From contig DASZFO010000169.1 in NCBI GenBank assembly GCA_035939775.1, positions 1 to 52,436 of the forward strand: DNA of 52,436 nt. The letters are read 5' to 3'. The translations under genes were made by a program, and so were the position numbers. Source of the stretch: Pirellulales bacterium. GTDB lineage: Bacteria > Planctomycetota > Planctomycetia > Pirellulales > DATAWG01. Below are positions 44,360-52,436 of this stretch, one piece after another; position 1 is the stretch's first letter, and every line of letters starts with the position of its first letter. The notes beneath the pieces were generated by a model, which worked only from the letters and a program-made list of their open reading frames with translations, searched no databases and had not been told where the DNA came from.

Positions 44360-47300
44360 ATGGCAGCAGCAGGAAACGACCCCACGACCAGCGCCGCTGT
44401 TCGCCTGTCGCTCGGGGCGGCGGGCGCATCGCCCATCGGTGGCCGCTATTACCTGGAACGGCTCCTGAGCGCAGCGGGCGGCTACGAGACGTTTCTGGCC
44501 GTGGATTCGACAACGGGCGGAAAAGTCGTCGTCCGCACCGCTTCCGCCGCGATCGCGGAGACCGTCCAAGCTCGGCTCGAATATGAAGCGGCAGTGATCC
44601 GCGGCATCGAGAGCCCTTGGCTTGCCCCGCTGCTCGACTTCGGCCGTCAGGACGATCTGTTCTTTTGGGTTCGGCCATTTCTCGCCGGAACTCCGCTGCC
44701 GACGTGGTTGGCGAGCAAGCCCGCCCTCGAGCAGGTGCTTCGGATCAGCCGGGCGTTGTTTGCCGCACTACAAGAACTGCACGGCCGCGGCGTGCTCTGT
44801 CGCAACATCCGGCCTAACAATCTCATTATCCCCGACGATGCATCCCTAGCGGCGGCCGTGATGACCGATTTCGGTTTGGGGGGCCGCAGCGTGCTGAGCG
44901 CAGACGCCCGCCGCCAATCGGTGGACGACGCGCTCTACTTGTCGCCGGAACAGGCCGGCTCGCTCGACTACGACGTCGGCGAACCGGCCGACCTGTATTC
45001 GGCCGGCGCGCTGTTGTTCGAGATGCTCGCCGGGAGTTCGCCGTTCCACGGCGCGACCGTCGGCGCCGTGCTGCTGCAGCACATGACCGCGCGGGTCCCC
45101 GAGTTGCGGAGCCTGGGACTAGAGGTGCCGCGCGTGCTGGACGAGATCGTTCAGCGATTGCTCCGCAAGGACCCGCGAGACCGTTACCAGTCGGCCGCGG
45201 CGGTTCTGGCCGATTTGGCGATGATCGAAAGCGCGTTCGCGCAGGGTCAGCGTGAGCCGGATTTCGTGGTCGGCCTCCGCGACCAGCGCGGCACCATCAC
45301 GGAAGCCGCCTTCGTCGGCAGGTCGCGCGAGTTGGAGCAGCTCGGCGAACAGATCACCCGCGTCTGCCAGCGAGAGTCGTCCCTGGTCGTCATCGAAACG
45401 GAGTCGGGCGGCGGAAAGTCGCGCTTGCTGGACGAATTGGCGCACCGCGGTCGTCGCCAAGGGCTATGGGTCCTGGGGGGGCAAGCGCGGAATCAAGTGG
45501 GACAGCACCCCTTCCAACTCCTCGACGGCATCGTCCACGAGATCGTTTCGACGGCGCGGTCGGAGCCTGGGCTCGTCGACGCGATTCGCGGGGGCCTTGG
45601 CGACCAATGCGACGCCGTCGGTGCCGCGCTGCCGCACCTCGCCGAGGCCTTGAATTGGAAAGCGTCGTCAAGTCTCGGGCCGGAAGCTTTCGGCGAATTG
45701 CGGAGTATTCAGGCGCTGGCAGCCTTCGTGGATGCGCTGGGCGCCGCCGGACGCCCCGCGATGATCATTCTCGACGATTGTCAATGGTCCGACGAATTGG
45801 CCGTCAAGCTCATCTCCGCTTGGGCACAGTCCTATAACGAGCGGCGGCGTCCAGATTCGCAAGTGCTCCTCGTCATCGCGTTCCGCAGCGAGGAAGTTCC
45901 CGCGGAGCATCCTTTGCGACGGCTCGCGCCCGCCGTCCATTTGCGGCTGGCGAAATTCAGTCCAGAGGATATCCGACAACTGATCGAGTCGATGGCCGGC
46001 CCCGTGCCCGCCGAAGTCATCGAGATCGTCACCAAGTCGTCGGACGGGAGCCCCTTCATGGCGTCCGCGGTTCTGCGCGGGCTGGTTGAATCGGGGGGAT
46101 TGGTGGCTGAACCGGATGGTTGGCGGGTCGAGCCGCTGGCGATTGCCGGGTTGCAGTCGTCGGACCAAGCAGCGTCGTTTCTGTCGCGGCGCATCAATCT
46201 GTTGCCGCCGCCGGTCGTGGAGTTTCTCTCCGTCGGAGCCGTGCTGGGCAAAGAGTTCGGGCTGCAAACCGCCATCGCGCTTTGCGGGCAAGGACCGAGG
46301 GAGGCGCTTGCGGCGATGGACCTCGCGCGGCAACGTCACCTGGTTTGGGTCGGTCCAAATGCCGCAAGCTGCGAGTTCGTCCACGACAAAATTCGCGGAG
46401 CGTTGCTCGAGCGGCTGACTGCCGACGAACTGCGGAAGCTGCACCGTCGCGCCGCCTTGCACCTTGAATCGCAGCCGGACCGCAACGCATTCGAACTGGC
46501 CTACCACTTCGACGCGGCCGACGAAAGCGGTCTGGCGCTCGACTTCGCGTTGGAAGCGGCGGAACAGGCGCGTTCGCAACACGCGCTCGAAATCGCCGAG
46601 CAGCAATACCGAATCGCCGAGCGCGGCTGCGCCGCCGCCGACACGAAGACCCGCTATCAGATTTGCGAAGGGCTCGGCGACGTGCTCATGTTGCGCGGCC
46701 GCTATGCGGCTGCCGCGGAACTCTTCGAACGAGCCGCGGCACTGGCGGAAGGTCGGTTTGCCCTCGCCCAAATCAAGGGCAAGCTGGGCGAACTCGCCTT
46801 CAAGCGCGGCGACATGGAAATTGCCACGCAATCGTTCGAGCAGGCCCTGCGCCATTTGGGCCGTTATGTGCCGCGCAGCTCGTTTGTCGTCGCGATCCTC
46901 TTTCTTTGGGAAGCGCTCGTGCAGACGCTGCACAGCCTTTGGCCCTCGCGACTCGTCGCTCGGCGGACGAAATCTCCGTCGCCGGCCGAGTTGCTCAGTT
47001 GGCGGCTCTTCAGCCGGCTGGCCCACGGATATTGGTTTGTCCGCAGCAAGGTCCACGTGCTATGGACGCATTTGCGCGGCATGAATCTCGCGGAACGCTA
47101 TCCGCCGACGCTCGAGTTGGCGCAGGCTTACTCCGAACATGCGCCGGCTATGTCGCTGCTTCCCTGGTATCAACGCGGCGTGATCTATGCACAGAAGTCG
47201 TTCGATATTCGCAGCTCGTTTCGCGACTTGTGGGGACAAGGTCAGTCGTTGGGCTACTACGCTATCGTGCTCTATGCCGGCTCTCGATTTTCGGAATGCG

Positions 47301-50257
47301 TGGAGAAGGGGCGCGAAGCGATTCGCCTGCTCGAACGGACTGGCGATTTCTGGGAGATGCACATCGCGCGTTATCAGGTTGCGGCGGCCCTCTATCGCCT
47401 GGGCGATCTGCCGGGGGCGATCGAGCTAGCGCGGCGGAATTACGAGTCGGGAATCCAACTCGGCGACGAACAGGCCTCGGGAATCAGCCTCGATGTTTGG
47501 TCGCGGGCGGCGCTCGGCAAGATCCCGGAAGAAATCCTTGCCGTGGAAATGAAACGGACTCGCCCCGATGCGCAGGGCACCGCCCAGACGATGCTCGGCG
47601 AGGGAGTGCGCTTGCTGGCGAGCGGTCGGTCCGAAGACGCGGCGAACGCCTTTGAATCCGCCTTGAGAGTCGCCAGGCAGGCCGGAGTGATGAACGCCTA
47701 CGTCGCTCCCAACTTGGCCTGGCTGGCAACCGCGCGGCGCGTGCAAATCGAGCGGTATAATGGTCATCTCGCGAGCCGGCGTCGCGAGTTGCTCCGCAGC
47801 GCCGAGAAGGCGGCGCGGCGGGCTTTGCTCATCGCGCGCCGCTTCCAGAACGATCTCCCTCATGCGCTCCGGGAACGAGGCATTTTGTTGTGCTTGCGGG
47901 GCAATAGCCGCAAAGGACTCCGGCTTCTGTCCAAGAGCCTGGCAGTGGCCGAACGTCAGGGAGCCGCATACGAATCCGCTTTGTCGTCGCTTTTGGCCGG
48001 CCAGGTGCGTGCGGAACTCGGATGGACGGATGCCCAACGGATGGTCGCCGCGGCCGAAGCCGCCCTTCGATCTTTGGCCATGTCGCATCTACCCGGCAAG
48101 ACCGGGCCCGAGGCGACGACGGGAGCGGCGACGTTGTCATTGGCGGATCGGTTCGACACGGTACTCGACTCGGGACGGCGAATCGCCTCAGCGCTATCGC
48201 CCGAAACGATCTTCGCCGAAGCCCATCGGGCCGCACTTCAACTCTTGCGAGCGGAGAAATGCCTGGTTTGGCAGGTCGAGCAAGCAGCCGAAGAACAACA
48301 TCTTATCCCGATCGTCGGCCAGTCGGAGAGCGAAGCCGGTCAGTCGTTGGTGGAACGCTCGCTCCGGGCCGGATGTGCCCTCTCCGATCAGGATGAGTTG
48401 GCCGCGGAGGCCGGCATCGGCTCGTTGGACGCCACTCAAGGTTCCGCACTGAGCGTGCCCGTCTTGGCGCGCGGACAGGCGGTCGCGTGCCTTTCGGTCG
48501 TCCACGAGCAAGTGCGAAATCTATTCGGCGAAGACGAGAAACGGCTCGCCGATTTCGTGGCGACGATCGCCGGCGCCGCGTTCGAAAATGCCCAGGGCTT
48601 CCAGCAGCTTCAGCAACTCAATGCAACGCTGGAACAGCGGGTTGCCGAACGCACCGCAGCCGCGGAGGCTGCCACCAAAGCCAAGAGCCAATTCCTGGCG
48701 ATGGTCAGCCACGAGATTCGCACCCCAATGAACGGCATCATTGGAATGACCGAACTGACGCTCACCACTGCACTCAACTCGCAACAAAAGAGCTATCTCA
48801 ACATCGTCCGGCAGTCCGCCGATTCACTTCTCCGCCTGTTGAACGACATTCTCGATTTTTCAAAGGTCGAAGCAGGCCGCCTCGAACTGGAACGAACCGA
48901 CTTTGACGTCCGCGAAGTGGTGGGAAACGCGCTGCAGGTCCGCGCGCGCGACGCCTCGCAGAAAGGTCTGGAACTCATTCAGACGATCTGTCGCGAGGTC
49001 CCTTGCCAGCTCGTCGGGGATCCCAATCGATTGCGGCAAGTCATCGTCAATCTGGTCGGAAACGCGGTGAAGTTCACCGACTGCGGCGAAGTTCTCGTCG
49101 ATGTCGCAATCGAACACCAGACCGCGGACGGAATTCGACTCCATTTTTTCGTGCGCGACACCGGAATCGGCATCCCCGCGGACAAGCACCAATGCATCTT
49201 CGAGTCGTTCCGTCAGGCCGATAACTCGACCACTCGGCGATATGGAGGCACCGGCCTCGGCTTGGCAATCTCCGCTCAATTGGTCCAGCTCATGGGAGGA
49301 CGGATCTGGGTTGAGAGCGAGCCGGGCAGCGGAAGCACGTTTCACTTTACCGCGGAGTTCGAGCGAAGCGCGAGCAGCGAAGCTCCGCAGATCGCGACTG
49401 CCGCGACCTTGCGGAGTCTCCGTGCGTTGGTCGTCGATGACAATGCCACGCAGCGGTCGGCTCTCGGTCGATTCCTGGCCGACCTGGGAATGCTGCCAAC
49501 GCTCGCCGATGGCGCCAGTTCGGCAATGACCGAATGTCGCGCCGCCGTTGCCGAAAATCACGGATTTGACGTCCTAATAATCGACGGCGACCCGGCGACG
49601 CACGACGGCTCGGCGCTCGTCGAACACATTCGCGAACTGCCGCGGCTCAAAGCCTGCCCGGCGATTGTTCTGATGCCCGCGATCGAGCATTCGGATTCGG
49701 CCGGTTGCGAGCGCCTGAGCAATGTCCAATGCCTGACCAAGCCGGCGAAACATTCCGAATTGCTCGAGGCCTTGGTTGCCGCCGGCGCGTCGCGCGACGG
49801 AACGCGAAACCACGTCCGCGGCGATCAAGCCGACGCGGATCGGTCATTGCGCATTCTCCTGGTGGAAGACGGTGCGATCAATCGCGAAGTAGCGCTCGGA
49901 CTGCTTGAACTGAAAGGCCACGAGGTGCAAGTTGCCGAGAACGGCTTGGAAGCGCTCGCGGTGCTTGAAAGCCACTTGTTTGACCTCGTGCTAATGGACC
50001 TGGAAATGCCGGAAATGGACGGCATGGAAGCCACCAAAGCCATCCGCGGCAACGAGGCGGTCACCGGAGGGAGAGTGCCGATCATCGCCATGACTGCGCA
50101 CGCTGTCCATGGCTATCGCGAGCAATGTCTTGCCGCGGGAATGGATGGCTATGTCACCAAACCGATCTGGCCGGACGAGCTATTTGCCGCGCTGGCTGCC
50201 GCCGTCGGAGCGGCAAGCAACACGCCAGCCGGTTCGACGGAACTCTTGCTCCGCTGA
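44360..50257 (+). CDS. Giant hybrid histidine kinase with N-terminal pseudokinase, AAA ATPase and TPR
   Basis: 1965 residues. A Ser/Thr kinase fold (about 28-290) has lost key residues: the VAxK lysine is Arg (KVVVRTAS) and HRD is C147-R148-N149, while DFG is kept (170-172). It is probably a pseudokinase. An AAA/NACHT-like ATPase (about 318-610) follows, with ESGGGKS at 348-354 and Walker [12 protein letters not shown]. Then come TPR-like helices (about 680-1240), a GAF domain (about 1258-1410), a coiled coil, HisKA with H1451 ([12 protein letters not shown]), HATPase_c ([24 protein letters not shown]), REC1 (D1742) and REC2 (D1880, [12 protein letters not shown]). It has no membrane segment, so cytosolic sensing is likely. 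The kinase-AAA-TPR-GAF-HK plan resembles large cyanobacterial and myxobacterial sensor kinases. 27 bases after the HD-GYP gene. Confidence 0.95.
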   Translation: MAAAGNDPTTSAAVRLSLGAAGASPIGGRYYLERLLSAAGGYETFLAVDSTTGGKVVVRTASAAIAETVQARLEYEAAVIRGIESPWLAPLLDFGRQDDLFFWVRPFLAGTPLPTWLASKPALEQVLRISRALFAALQELHGRGVLCRNIRPNNLIIPDDASLAAAVMTDFGLGGRSVLSADARRQSVDDALYLSPEQAGSLDYDVGEPADLYSAGALLFEMLAGSSPFHGATVGAVLLQHMTARVPELRSLGLEVPRVLDEIVQRLLRKDPRDRYQSAAAVLADLAMIESAFAQGQREPDFVVGLRDQRGTITEAAFVGRSRELEQLGEQITRVCQRESSLVVIETESGGGKSRLLDELAHRGRRQGLWVLGGQARNQVGQHPFQLLDGIVHEIVSTARSEPGLVDAIRGGLGDQCDAVGAALPHLAEALNWKASSSLGPEAFGELRSIQALAAFVDALGAAGRPAMIILDDCQWSDELAVKLISAWAQSYNERRRPDSQVLLVIAFRSEEVPAEHPLRRLAPAVHLRLAKFSPEDIRQLIESMAGPVPAEVIEIVTKSSDGSPFMASAVLRGLVESGGLVAEPDGWRVEPLAIAGLQSSDQAASFLSRRINLLPPPVVEFLSVGAVLGKEFGLQTAIALCGQGPREALAAMDLARQRHLVWVGPNAASCEFVHDKIRGALLERLTADELRKLHRRAALHLESQPDRNAFELAYHFDAADESGLALDFALEAAEQARSQHALEIAEQQYRIAERGCAAADTKTRYQICEGLGDVLMLRGRYAAAAELFERAAALAEGRFALAQIKGKLGELAFKRGDMEIATQSFEQALRHLGRYVPRSSFVVAILFLWEALVQTLHSLWPSRLVARRTKSPSPAELLSWRLFSRLAHGYWFVRSKVHVLWTHLRGMNLAERYPPTLELAQAYSEHAPAMSLLPWYQRGVIYAQKSFDIRSSFRDLWGQGQSLGYYAIVLYAGSRFSECVEKGREAIRLLERTGDFWEMHIARYQVAAALYRLGDLPGAIELARRNYESGIQLGDEQASGISLDVWSRAALGKIPEEILAVEMKRTRPDAQGTAQTMLGEGVRLLASGRSEDAANAFESALRVARQAGVMNAYVAPNLAWLATARRVQIERYNGHLASRRRELLRSAEKAARRALLIARRFQNDLPHALRERGILLCLRGNSRKGLRLLSKSLAVAERQGAAYESALSSLLAGQVRAELGWTDAQRMVAAAEAALRSLAMSHLPGKTGPEATTGAATLSLADRFDTVLDSGRRIASALSPETIFAEAHRAALQLLRAEKCLVWQVEQAAEEQHLIPIVGQSESEAGQSLVERSLRAGCALSDQDELAAEAGIGSLDATQGSALSVPVLARGQAVACLSVVHEQVRNLFGEDEKRLADFVATIAGAAFENAQGFQQLQQLNATLEQRVAERTAAAEAATKAKSQFLAMVSHEIRTPMNGIIGMTELTLTTALNSQQKSYLNIVRQSADSLLRLLNDILDFSKVEAGRLELERTDFDVREVVGNALQVRARDASQKGLELIQTICREVPCQLVGDPNRLRQVIVNLVGNAVKFTDCGEVLVDVAIEHQTADGIRLHFFVRDTGIGIPADKHQCIFESFRQADNSTTRRYGGTGLGLAISAQLVQLMGGRIWVESEPGSGSTFHFTAEFERSASSEAPQIATAATLRSLRALVVDDNATQRSALGRFLADLGMLPTLADGASSAMTECRAAVAENHGFDVLIIDGDPATHDGSALVEHIRELPRLKACPAIVLMPAIEHSDSAGCERLSNVQCLTKPAKHSELLEALVAAGASRDGTRNHVRGDQADADRSLRILLVEDGAINREVALGLLELKGHEVQVAENGLEALAVLESHLFDLVLMDLEMPEMDGMEATKAIRGNEAVTGGRVPIIAMTAHAVHGYREQCLAAGMDGYVTKPIWPDELFAALAAAVGAASNTPAGSTELLLR

Positions 50258-50268
50258 ACGAACCGGCG

Positions 50269-51282
50269 TCAGTTTCGCGTCAGTTGCAGAAAGACGATGT
50301 TCTTGCATTCCTCGGACACCAGGTTGATTGCCTGGACCTCGGCCTCGGGAATATCCATCGTCAAATCGATCATATCGTGCCGCGATCGATAGACCAGGTT
50401 CCAATCCATGAAGGCTTCCATGTAACCGATGTCGCGGATGCCGGGCAAAAAATTGGCGACGACGAGGCTTCCGCCGGGGCGCAGCATCTGGAACATCGAG
50501 GTAACGAGGCGGCGGCCCGTGCGCTGGTTCAAATAGTCGAATAGGCCCGTCGAATATACGAGATCGAATTCGGCCTGGTGACTTTGCCGCCCGAGCAATC
50601 TTGTAAATGACCCGGTGACCGTTTCGACGCCATAGCAAGCGTAGCAGCGCTGCACCTCGGCGGCGCTTTCCGGATCGGCGTCCAGGGCCAGAAACCGGCC
50701 GGTCCGGCGGCGCCGCACGGCGATCGAAACGCTGGCCTCGCGCAAGTGCCCGGCCGCAATCGAGAGGATGTGTGGTCGTCGGCGCTCTTCCGCCAACCGA
50801 TCGATCTGGGCAGACATGAACGCGCGGCGCGCGCGAACTCCTTCCGACGCGGGCGCTAGGGTCGTATAGTCGAAAACTTGGCGCCCGATGGGCTCGGCCG
50901 GCGGCGGCACACGCTGGTCCTCGCGGCCGTAAATGAAATCCATCATTTCGGCGTCGCCGGCATAGCCGCGCGGTTTCGAAAACGCGCGGTAGGTAAACGG
51001 ATCTTGATGGAGGGCCTGAAGGAGAGGATGTTGTCGGCATTTCGCGACGAACGCCTTCCAATCAGGAGCGGACGAACTCATCACGCGTTCGTGTAGCGCG
51101 AGAAAGAGTTCGTCGAGCGCCTGATGAACGCATTGTGGGTCGCATGATTCGGCGAGCCTTCGTTGCACGTCATCAAACAACCGCCAGTAGATTTGGTCCT
51201 CTTGTCGCTGGATTTCTTGCTGACGCAAGGCGTGACCATTCAACTCCGGCACGTGGGCCGCGTCAAAAGCGTGGTTCAACAT
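50269..51282 (-). CDS. Class I SAM-dependent methyltransferase, possibly PhcB-like
   Basis: 337 residues, cytosolic. An N-terminal helical part carries the block FSKPRGYAGDAEMMDFIYGR, which I associate with proteins annotated as extracellular-factor (3-hydroxypalmitate methyl ester) biosynthesis proteins. The Rossmann part has ILSIAAGHLREA (motif I), FLALDADPESAAEVQRCY (motif II acidic residue), FDLVYSTGLFDYLNQ and QMLRPGGSLVVANF. In Ralstonia, PhcB makes a quorum signal read by a kinase encoded beside it; here the gene ends 12 bases from the giant kinase gene in convergent orientation. The link is inference. It may equally methylate an unrelated small molecule. Confidence 0.82.
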   Translation of the reverse strand: MLNHAFDAAHVPELNGHALRQQEIQRQEDQIYWRLFDDVQRRLAESCDPQCVHQALDELFLALHERVMSSSAPDWKAFVAKCRQHPLLQALHQDPFTYRAFSKPRGYAGDAEMMDFIYGREDQRVPPPAEPIGRQVFDYTTLAPASEGVRARRAFMSAQIDRLAEERRRPHILSIAAGHLREASVSIAVRRRRTGRFLALDADPESAAEVQRCYACYGVETVTGSFTRLLGRQSHQAEFDLVYSTGLFDYLNQRTGRRLVTSMFQMLRPGGSLVVANFLPGIRDIGYMEAFMDWNLVYRSRHDMIDLTMDIPEAEVQAINLVSEECKNIVFLQLTRN

Positions 51283-51544
51283 GGTCGTTTAGGGTGTGCG
51301 GTTCCCTACCCCCTACACGTGGGCATCGAACGCCTCCGTCTCGCCAAGCATCGCGGCTCTTGGAGTAACGCGAGTGGAGAAACGTTCGAACCAAGGTGAG
51401 AATCCACCCTAGTCGCTCGCGCACGCGATTCCAATTGCGGTTTGCCGCAATTGAAGGAAAAAAATGAGAAGGCCGCCGCTAAGCGCGGAGCCATCAGAGA
51501 TGCTTCGCCAACCGGAAAGGTTCGCCAAGCGCGCCACTATGCAG
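51283..51544. other. Intergenic region with small hairpin
   Basis: 262 bases without a gene. CAATTGCGG (51432-51440) pairs with CCGCAATTG (51445-51453) over a 4-base loop. On the plus strand GAAGGAAAAAAA follows, not a T-run; on the minus strand the T-run precedes the hairpin. It is therefore not a terminator of the HEPN gene. Confidence 0.4.
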
Positions 51545-51946
51545 TCACGGGCCGCTTCGCCTCTTCGTTGCGATACGAAGCAGGCCTCGCGTTTCCGCGC
51601 GAACCTTCTCAGCCCATCGCACCGCCGAAGCCGCCTGGCGCTTAGTGGCGTTTTCACCGGGATACCGCGTTGCCACCGCAAACCGCGTCAGGAATTTGGC
51701 TCCGAGTCGAAGCGAATGTAAGCTGGGATGCGAGGGAATGAGCAAGACGACAAGCTCTTCGAGAATGTGGGTGCGTGGTACCGGCTGACCGAGTTCCTCC
51801 AAGAGAGCTTTTAGGTATTTTTCTGCAGACTGTTCTGCGTGAAAGCAAACTTCATCGTGGTGAGGATCGCTTCCCCGCGCGATTTTCTTGGCCACTACGA
51901 AATCGGACTCCGCTTTTCGCACCCATTGGGCCGTGAGCCTTTTCAT
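51545..51946 (-). CDS. HEPN domain toxin-like protein
   Basis: 133 residues. HEPN signatures: WVRKAESDFVVAKKIA, CFHAEQSAEKYLKALLEELG, PRTHILEEL, and LTRFAVATRYPGENATKRQA. The R-T-H in PRTHILEEL is the usual site of the catalytic or modified segment in MNT-linked HEPN proteins. HEPN proteins are RNases or RNA-binding subunits. The start lies 95 bases inside the upstream nucleotidyltransferase gene, in another frame on the same strand, the classic overlap of HEPN/MNT toxin-antitoxin pairs. In these pairs the MNT subunit inactivates HEPN by AMPylation. Confidence 0.88.
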   Translation of the reverse strand: MKRLTAQWVRKAESDFVVAKKIARGSDPHHDEVCFHAEQSAEKYLKALLEELGQPVPRTHILEELVVLLIPSHPSLHSLRLGAKFLTRFAVATRYPGENATKRQAASAVRWAEKVRAETRGLLRIATKRRSGP

Positions 51947-52286
51947 AGAGCACTTTGCCCCTGTTCATCACTTCATGCAAGAAAGTGTCGCCTTCCTTAA
52001 GTCTCCACGCAATGTTCTTCGGGCTACAGACGATGAGGTCGAGCGGAAACATCGGATCGGTTACTCGATCGATCCGAACCGCCTGGTCGATCTCGTTCCG
52101 CGTCGGAACTACGACAAGAATATCCACATCGCTGTCGGCATGTGGCTTACCGTAGGCGTGCGATCCGAACAGGATGATTTTCTCCGGCTTGAAGCGCTCC
52201 GCGACGTCGCGGGCGAATCGTCGAATCACCGCCATCGGGACATCCCGTCCGCGATACCAGCGAGGCAGCTTCATGCTCGCGGACAT
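51852..52286 (-). CDS. MNT-type nucleotidyltransferase (HEPN partner, antitoxin)
   Basis: 144 residues; a second Met at codon 5 is also a possible start. The polymerase-beta-like signature GSHAYGKPHADSDVDILVVV is complete (GSxxxG...SDxDxxV), with a later acidic position in FPLDLIVC. This defines the minimal nucleotidyltransferase that AMPylates HEPN toxins. The C-terminal 25 residues (GAKSGVRFRSGQENRAGKR) are basic and read within the overlap with the HEPN gene. The start codon is only about 14 bases from the apparent end of an insertion sequence, which must have replaced or moved the native promoter. Confidence 0.88.
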   Translation of the reverse strand: MSASMKLPRWYRGRDVPMAVIRRFARDVAERFKPEKIILFGSHAYGKPHADSDVDILVVVPTRNEIDQAVRIDRVTDPMFPLDLIVCSPKNIAWRLKEGDTFLHEVMNRGKVLYEKAHGPMGAKSGVRFRSGQENRAGKRSSPR

Positions 52287-52299
52287 AGAGGCTCTCTTA

Positions 52300-52436
52300 G
52301 AACGTGTTTGAAAAGGTCTTGATCGTCGCGGAAATAAGCAGTATTTACACGCAGCGTTTGAAACTGGAGGAACTTTTCTCGCTTCGGAGCACCTGGCATG
52401 GAAGCCGTCTATCCCACGGATTTGAGCGATGAGCAG
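52300..52436 (+). mobile_element. Left end of an IS5-type insertion sequence (truncated by window)
   Basis: GAACGTGTTTGAAAAGG at 52300 reads like the terminal repeat of IS5/IS427-type elements, and the TTA before it (52297-52299) fits the short TNA target duplication of that group. A transposase start lies about 98 bases inside. The right end is outside the window, so the terminal repeat match cannot be confirmed. Confidence 0.6.
52398..52436 (+). CDS. IS5-family transposase, N-terminal fragment
   Basis: The ATG at 52398 begins MEAVYPTDLSDEQ, which runs off the window. YPTDLSDEQ(W) is the conserved opening of IS5-family DDE transposases of the IS427/IS1031 type. An AGGAACTTTTC ribosome-like site lies upstream. 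Confidence 0.75.
   Translation, partial: MEAVYPTDLSDEQ

Noticed and set aside
51432-51453. CAATTGCGG hairpin as terminator of the HEPN gene
   Set aside because: On the minus strand the T-run precedes the stem, so it cannot act as an intrinsic terminator for that gene.

Overview
The window reads as a planctomycete chromosome fragment (Pirellulales-like). The call rests on gene content: a DUF1592/DUF1552 cytochrome pair, DUF1080, DUF2961 and DUF4185 proteins, a PEP-CTERM protein, a redoxin-cytochrome c-copper monooxygenase fusion, and many very large secreted or signalling proteins. The sequence is GC-rich, which produces long antisense shadow ORFs. Intergenic spaces are full of short palindromic repeats.

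Layout. 1-4240: a dispersed repeat, then a minus-strand operon of a DUF1592-type cytochrome c protein and a Tat-exported DUF1552 protein (4-base overlap), followed by a 72-residue hypothetical protein. 4576-8021: a DUF1080 protein, two antitoxin-like small genes without toxin partners, and acetyl-CoA synthetase. 8252-11779: a decayed DUF4185 gene, a PEP-CTERM protein and a DUF2961 glycoside hydrolase. 12361-15399: an unrecognised zinc-ribbon protein paired with a membrane-anchored DUF4041/GIY-YIG (T5orf172) protein, then a GH18 protein. 15590-15663: tRNA-Arg(TCG), bracketed by two copies of the main repeat. 16159-23226: a complete CusB-CusA-CusC type tripartite efflux operon. 23281-29573: a BSP-type metallopeptidase, a TIM-barrel isomerase, glycyl-tRNA synthetase, ComB-like phosphatase and a UbiD decarboxylase. 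29829-34440: two hypotheticals, the redoxin/cytochrome/monooxygenase fusion and a DUF1028 protein. 34625-42313: a 2117-residue secreted protein and a FadL-type porin. 42714-50257: a signalling operon of Hpt protein, REC-HD-GYP protein and a 1965-residue hybrid kinase that begins with a probable pseudokinase. 50269-52436: a methyltransferase, a HEPN/MNT toxin-antitoxin pair, and the left edge of an IS5-type element cut off by the window end.

The most notable structure is a family of about 100-120 bp imperfect palindromes built around GGGGACWGTCCCC, with six copies here. Four are intergenic. One lies in frame inside the UbiD gene, adding about 35-40 residues to the protein. One lies between a strong ribosome binding site with ATG and the signal peptide of the DUF2961 gene. 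Coding-sequence insertion by these elements appears to change proteins in this genome. At least four other inverted-repeat families share the intergenic spaces.

The most coherent candidate system is the Hpt / REC-HD-GYP / giant kinase operon. It contains every part of a phosphorelay ending in c-di-GMP hydrolysis. A methyltransferase with a distant resemblance to the PhcB group lies convergent to it. The zinc-ribbon plus GIY-YIG pair is the best candidate for an undescribed two-gene cassette. All function calls come from reading the sequence; no database search was run.
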